NCBI GenBank assembly: GCA_964645775.1
Contig: CAZYBU010000006.1
Location: 1-64,000, forward strand
Reading direction: 5' to 3'
Length of the DNA: 64,000 nucleotides
Source: CAZYBU01 sp964645775
GTDB taxonomy: Bacteria > Spirochaetota > UBA4802 > UBA5550
The notes beneath the pieces were generated by a model. It worked only from the letters and a program-made list of their open reading frames with translations. It was not told the DNA's origin and did not search any database. Below, one piece after another: positions 63,746 through 64,000 of the stretch; the first letter of the stretch is position 1; each line of letters begins with the position of its first letter. The translations under genes were made by a program, and so were the position numbers.

Positions 63746-64000
63746 ATGGCTTCCAGAAACTCATCCCCACCTGTAAAAATTCTTCTTGTGGAAGATGACA
63801 GTACCACAGCCAGCACTATTACATCGTTTCTTGAGGACCTGGGATACCAGGTAGCCCCGGTCATAAGCAGGGGAGAAGACGTCCTTTCATCCATTGATCT
63901 CCTTCGACCGGATTGTATCCTTATGGATATTCAGCTTGAAGGGGATATGGATGGCGTGGAAACAACGGAAGAATTACGTCACAGGTACGATCTCCCGGTC
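63746..64000 (+). CDS. response regulator, partial at window end
   Basis: The first 85 codons of a receiver-domain protein that runs off the window. LLVEDDS (13-19) gives the acidic pocket and CILMDIQL the phospho-acceptor, Asp61. AGAGGT lies 5 bases before the ATG. The output domain is not visible. Confidence 0.88.
   Translation, partial: MASRNSSPPVKILLVEDDSTTASTITSFLEDLGYQVAPVISRGEDVLSSIDLLRPDCILMDIQLEGDMDGVETTEELRHRYDLPV

Overview
The window looks like a chromosomal segment of a spirochaete (Spirochaetota), roughly balanced in GC. The strongest marker is an intact FlaB-type periplasmic flagellin (43594-44442). Supporting signs are many lipoproteins with short lipoboxes, heavy use of hybrid histidine kinases, PP2C and class III cyclase signalling, and a type III glutamine synthetase. 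Gene density is high, with many ATGA-type overlaps. No prophage, CRISPR array or complete insertion sequence was seen. The taxonomic call is inference from protein character, not a database match.

Layout. 1-9.9 kb: a small secreted protein, the ClpB disaggregase, an outer-membrane-like barrel, a helical unknown coupled to a Cam-type gamma carbonic anhydrase, a Cys-cluster protein with glutamine synthetase III, and a hemolysin-III membrane protein. 9.9-17.3 kb: CoA-transferase, IMP dehydrogenase, nitroreductase, TadA, a tetrahaem cytochrome, a thioesterase and tRNA-Leu(CAA). 17.3-19.6 kb: a cryptic minus-strand unit of very small ORFs with its own promoter and a terminator-like hairpin, then a ClpX-like ATPase without the ClpX zinc domain. 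20-26 kb: ZIP transporter, M23 peptidase, zinc-ribbon membrane protein and a class A penicillin-binding protein. 26-34.3 kb: membrane thioredoxin, tRNA 2-selenouridine synthase, an LpoB-like/COG3014-like lipoprotein pair, a hybrid kinase, and a tightly coupled lipoprotein-gatC-thpR-pyrK operon. 34.3-40.8 kb: a large hybrid kinase with a periplasmic ABC-type sensor, a FetAB-like iron exporter facing a ferritin-like protein, then a tandem 125-bp repeat. 40.8-49.3 kb: second class A PBP, FlaB, patatin and DnaE. 49.3-54.6 kb: unknown, methyltransferase, PanC, lipoprotein, a PilZ-like protein coupled to a broken chemotaxis-receptor fragment, and a TPR protein. 54.8-64 kb: a three-gene cyclase/coiled-coil/secreted cluster, a structured non-coding stretch, a repetitive basic secreted protein, exonuclease III, a 7TM-receptor PP2C phosphatase, and the start of a response regulator.

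Functional themes. Cell-wall synthesis appears three times (two PBP1-type enzymes, an M23 peptidase, an LpoB-like lipoprotein). Iron handling is grouped (FetAB and ferritin). Second-messenger and phosphorelay signalling is dense (class III cyclase, PilZ-like protein, PP2C phosphatase, two hybrid kinases, one response regulator). The least explained material is non-coding or tiny: the small-ORF unit at 17.3-17.8 kb with a G-rich/C-rich tract enclosed by a perfect inverted repeat; a dispersed repeat family (11.35, 39.9, 40.0, 45.7 kb); and sequences resembling group II intron 5' ends directly after two rho-independent terminators (44.5 and 58.66 kb).
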